Source: Fulvivirga sp. M361
GTDB lineage: Bacteria; Bacteroidota; Bacteroidia; Cytophagales; Cyclobacteriaceae
Assembly (NCBI RefSeq): GCF_007097395.1
Contig: NZ_VKDC01000050.1
Span: 1 to 47,241, forward strand
Length of the DNA stretch: 47,241 bases
Direction of reading: 5' to 3'
The notes beneath the pieces are model-generated. The model searched no databases. It was not told the DNA's origin and saw only the letters and a program-made list of their open reading frames with translations. Below are positions 44,701 through 47,241 of this stretch, piece after piece. The translations under genes and the position numbers were made by a program. Position 1 is the stretch's first letter. Each line of letters opens with the position of its first letter.

Positions 44701-46131
44701 ATGCTCAAAGAGATCTCTAAAAAGCAAGTTTTGGATAGGATACGTTTTGAGAATCCATGGTGGGTGGAAGGTCATATTGACAATGATTACAATGAAATGC
44801 CAAGGCGTCTATACTTTGATTTGTTCAAACCTTTGGCCTATGAGAGAGACATAAGAAGAGCGGTAGTTTTAATGGGCCCCAGACGAGTCGGAAAAACGGT
44901 AATGCTTTTTCACTTGGTTGAAGATATGATCCAAAATGGGTTGGACCCCCGGAAAATCATTTTCATTACTATTGAAAATCCCATCTATAATAATATCAGC
45001 CTGGAGCAATTATTCCTTTATGCCAAAGAGGCTACCGGGTTATCAGCAAATAGTGATTGGTACGTGATATTTGATGAAATACAATATTGCAGAAATTGGG
45101 AAGTCCACCTTAAATTACTAGTAGATAGTTATCGAAAAGATAAATTCATTGTTTCAGGCTCAGCCGCTGCTGCGTTGAAATTTGCAAGTAATGAAAGTGG
45201 AGCAGGCAGGTTTACCGATTTTCTTTTACCCCCTTTAACGTTTAATGAATACATTTCACTGAAAGGATACGATAATATCATTCATCCAATATCGCTACAA
45301 TGGAAAGGGCACATTGCCGAATTTTATACATCGTCTCATTTGGATGAGTTGAACAGGCACTTTCTAGATTATATAAATTTTGGAGGTTATCCCGAAGTCA
45401 TTTTCTCTGAGAAATTGCAATCCAACCCAGGAAGATATATAAGGCATGACATTGTAGATAAAGTACTTTTAAGGGATTTGCCAAGTCTTTACGGGATTAG
45501 TGATACCAGGGAGCTAAACAGCTTATTTACTACCATAGCCTACAATAGTGGAGGTGAATTTTCATTAGAAACATTGAGTAAACAATCCCAGGTTCCTAAA
45601 AATACGCTTAAGAAGTATATTGAATACCTGGAAGCTGCTTATCTGATCAAGCCAGTGAAAAGAATTGACCAAAGTGGAAAAAGGTTCAAAAGAGATAATT
45701 TCTTTAAGATATACCTGACCAACCCATCGCTTAGAAGCGCTCTTTTTTCACCCATAACTGCCACAGATGAGATGACGGGGAGCATGGTGGAAACAGCTAT
45801 TTTTGCACAATGGATGCATCGTGACTGGTTTACTCCCTGGTATGCCCGATGGAATAACGGAGAAGTAGATATGGTAGGATTAAGCGATTCATCTTTAAAA
45901 CCAGTTTGGGCATTAGAGATAAAATGGTCTAACCGATATCATGAAAAACCAAATGAATTGAAAAGCTTATATAAATTTTGTGTTGAAAATAAACTTAACC
46001 ACCCTATTGTGACTACGATAGATAAAGAAGGAGAACAGGATTATCAAGGGCTGAATATTCAATTCTTACCTTCATCAGCCTATGCCTATACAGTAGGAAG
46101 AAACACGTTGAATAAAAAGAAAAACAGGTAG
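44701..46131 (+). CDS. AAA ATPase with DUF4143 C-terminal domain
   Basis: I choose the ATG at 44701 (476 residues); a TTG in frame at 44680 would add seven. The P-loop GPRRVGKT (about 60-67) and Walker B YVIFDEIQYCRNW (about 121-133) define the AAA domain, with a sensor-like VSGSAAAALKF. The winged-helix/DUF4143 region (about 230-440) includes LRDLPSLYGISD, SKQSQVPKNTLKKYIEYLEAAYLIKPV and a nuclease-like tail WYARWNNGEVDMVGLSDSSLKPVWALEIKWSNR. The E/D-V-D ... E-I-K pattern resembles a PD-(D/E)xK core. The family is abundant, variable and of unknown function. It is bracketed by inverted palindromes. Confidence 0.88.
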   Translation: MLKEISKKQVLDRIRFENPWWVEGHIDNDYNEMPRRLYFDLFKPLAYERDIRRAVVLMGPRRVGKTVMLFHLVEDMIQNGLDPRKIIFITIENPIYNNISLEQLFLYAKEATGLSANSDWYVIFDEIQYCRNWEVHLKLLVDSYRKDKFIVSGSAAAALKFASNESGAGRFTDFLLPPLTFNEYISLKGYDNIIHPISLQWKGHIAEFYTSSHLDELNRHFLDYINFGGYPEVIFSEKLQSNPGRYIRHDIVDKVLLRDLPSLYGISDTRELNSLFTTIAYNSGGEFSLETLSKQSQVPKNTLKKYIEYLEAAYLIKPVKRIDQSGKRFKRDNFFKIYLTNPSLRSALFSPITATDEMTGSMVETAIFAQWMHRDWFTPWYARWNNGEVDMVGLSDSSLKPVWALEIKWSNRYHEKPNELKSLYKFCVENKLNHPIVTTIDKEGEQDYQGLNIQFLPSSAYAYTVGRNTLNKKKNR

Positions 46132-46436
46132 ATTAGGTGATATAGGTGGTATCTGATGTTAATAATTGGATATTGGTTTTGTTCATAAGATCAAATAATT
46201 GACCTTATATCAAAATTTTCAATGAGACAAGAAATCCATGTAAACAGGAATATTAACCTATCGTGTAATTTATAGAATACAGTCTGGAAACTACGAAAGC
46301 AGTCGATTCGAAAAGTTATTCAAAATTGCAATAAATTGAATAATAACAATGAGCTAATAAAAAATACCTTGAATGCTATATGAAAAATATATAAGCCAAT
46401 GTATATTTATTATTATTCAATGTAAACTGAGCTAAA
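46132..46436. other. 305-base non-coding stretch with the right palindrome
   Basis: No gene was found. It holds the right-hand palindrome (46185-46208). The rest is AT-rich DNA without clear promoter elements. Confidence 0.6.
46185..46208. repeat. Right palindrome flanking the DUF4143 ATPase gene
   Basis: Half sites ATAAGATCAA (46185-46194) and TTGACCTTAT (46199-46208) surround the loop ATAA, with one mismatch (A46190 with C46203). It equals the reverse complement of 44647-44670 at 23 of 24 bases, so the two copies are inverted relative to each other. No T run follows, which argues against a simple terminator. Confidence 0.85.
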
Positions 46437-46922
46437 ATGCCTGATCCAGGGATAATATTAGTTGAAGCTAAGGACAAAGATGATTTTAATGAAGCTTCAA
46501 AATTATTTACGGAATATGAGTCAGGATTAGGGATAGATCTGGAGTTTCAAAACTTTCGGGAGGAGCTTGAAACTATCAGTATACAATATGGTAAGCCCAA
46601 TGGAGTCCTGATTCTCGCGAAGTCATCTGAACTTAAAATTATTGGCTGTGCAGGAGTAAGAAGGTACGAAGGAAGTATTTGTGAGTTGAAAAGAATGTAT
46701 ATCAAGCCGGAAGCCAGAGGATTAGGGTTAGGAAAGATCCTGTTACGCAAATCAGTAGAAATTGCTACTGAATTGGGTTATTCCAAAATGCGCCTGGATA
46801 CTTTACCTGATATGAAAAAGGCCATAAAAATGTATGAAGGAGAGCAATTCCATGAAATAGAAGCATATCGATATAACCCCATTAAAGGAGCGCGGTACTA
46901 TGAAAAAGATCTAACCTATTAG
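46437..46922 (+). CDS. GNAT family N-acetyltransferase
   Basis: The 161-residue protein carries the GNAT acetyl-CoA-binding motif ELKRMYIKPEARGLGLGKILLRKSVEIATELGYSKMRLDTLPDM (about 84-127, with R-x-x-G-x-G as RGLGLG) and a C-terminal FHEIEAYRYNPIKGARYYEKDL (about 139-159). GNAT enzymes acetylate small molecules or proteins. The YNPIKGARYYEK end resembles small GNATs acting on amino compounds. The substrate is unknown. It is not obviously linked to the ATPase gene. Confidence 0.9.
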   Translation: MPDPGIILVEAKDKDDFNEASKLFTEYESGLGIDLEFQNFREELETISIQYGKPNGVLILAKSSELKIIGCAGVRRYEGSICELKRMYIKPEARGLGLGKILLRKSVEIATELGYSKMRLDTLPDMKKAIKMYEGEQFHEIEAYRYNPIKGARYYEKDLTY

Positions 46923-47241
46923 TAGTGTCCGTCATTATCAATGAAATCAGATCCATGCGTCATGTCTTTGTGACCATTGAAATCACATTCTTCCAATATT
47001 TGGGTCAATAATAAACAGAATGCTACTAATAATAAATGAGTGATATCAAACGCATACATAATTCACCCGCTATCGTATAGAAACCTTTTTGCTTGTCAGA
47101 GGAAAGTACATGATCCGGGTTTAACCGCGATTATGCAATAGGATTTCAGAAAATGCAATAATTTTTTGTATAAAGGAATTAAAGGGCGATTTTGAAGGAG
47201 TTTTAAATTCACCCAAATGGTTAACCTACCGATAGGATACA
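46923..47241. other. 319-base right-edge stretch without recognised features
   Basis: I see no gene, repeat, terminator or consensus promoter in this end of the window. A gene may begin beyond the edge. Confidence 0.5.

Overview
The window looks like chromosomal DNA of a Bacteroidota bacterium, most likely a Cytophagales-type marine flexibacterium. The evidence is a type IX secretion plug protein (DUF5103), a DUF3276/PUR protein, a Bacteroidota-type promoter (TTTG-N19-TAACTTTG) upstream of a ferredoxin gene, many lipoproteins with Bacteroidota-style signal peptides, and a moderate AT-rich base composition. The genus assignment is inference; no rRNA or tRNA gene was seen.

Layout. 1-125: the 3' end of an IS66-type transposase and a possible IS end. 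160-5370: acyl-CoA reductase and ferredoxin (divergent), DUF58, DUF3276, AI-2E-type permease and YchF. 5549-6355: a solitary Cas6-like endoribonuclease without an array. 6499-11549: T9SS plug protein, an ECF sigma factor overlapping a membrane-anchored beta-barrel protein, and an LVIVD-repeat lipoprotein. 11795-12082: a compact non-annotated locus with a dyad, a promoter, a possible leader peptide with hairpin, and a 29-residue membrane peptide running stop-to-stop into an ABC-F gene. 14189-15358: PQQ-type sugar dehydrogenase lipoprotein. 15593-20087: a tight exported gene cluster (Ig-like membrane protein, TIG/Kelch lipoprotein, caspase-like protease, papain-fold protein lacking its catalytic cysteine). 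20188-33159: mixed housekeeping and exported enzymes (AlkD-like, B12/radical SAM, penicillin acylase, DUF2264, S9 peptidase, L,D-transpeptidase) with one decayed metallophosphatase fragment. 33491-38172: zinc metalloprotease and a PEP-mutase-family/Ada operon.

38527-44563 is the most striking part. Five genes are joined by overlapping start and stop codons. The first and last encode enzymes that each carry an N-terminal Rieske [2Fe-2S] domain, one fused to a thiamine-diphosphate oxidase/decarboxylase-type enzyme and the other to the FMN/[3Fe-4S] synthase domain of glutamate synthase. Between them lie a Na+/H+ antiporter, an exported DM13 protein and a DUF5996-like protein. I infer a dedicated redox pathway of unknown substrate.

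44645-46208 holds an AAA ATPase of the DUF4143 type bracketed by two near-identical palindromes in inverted orientation, which looks like a discrete genetic unit. A GNAT acetyltransferase follows, and the right edge is empty.
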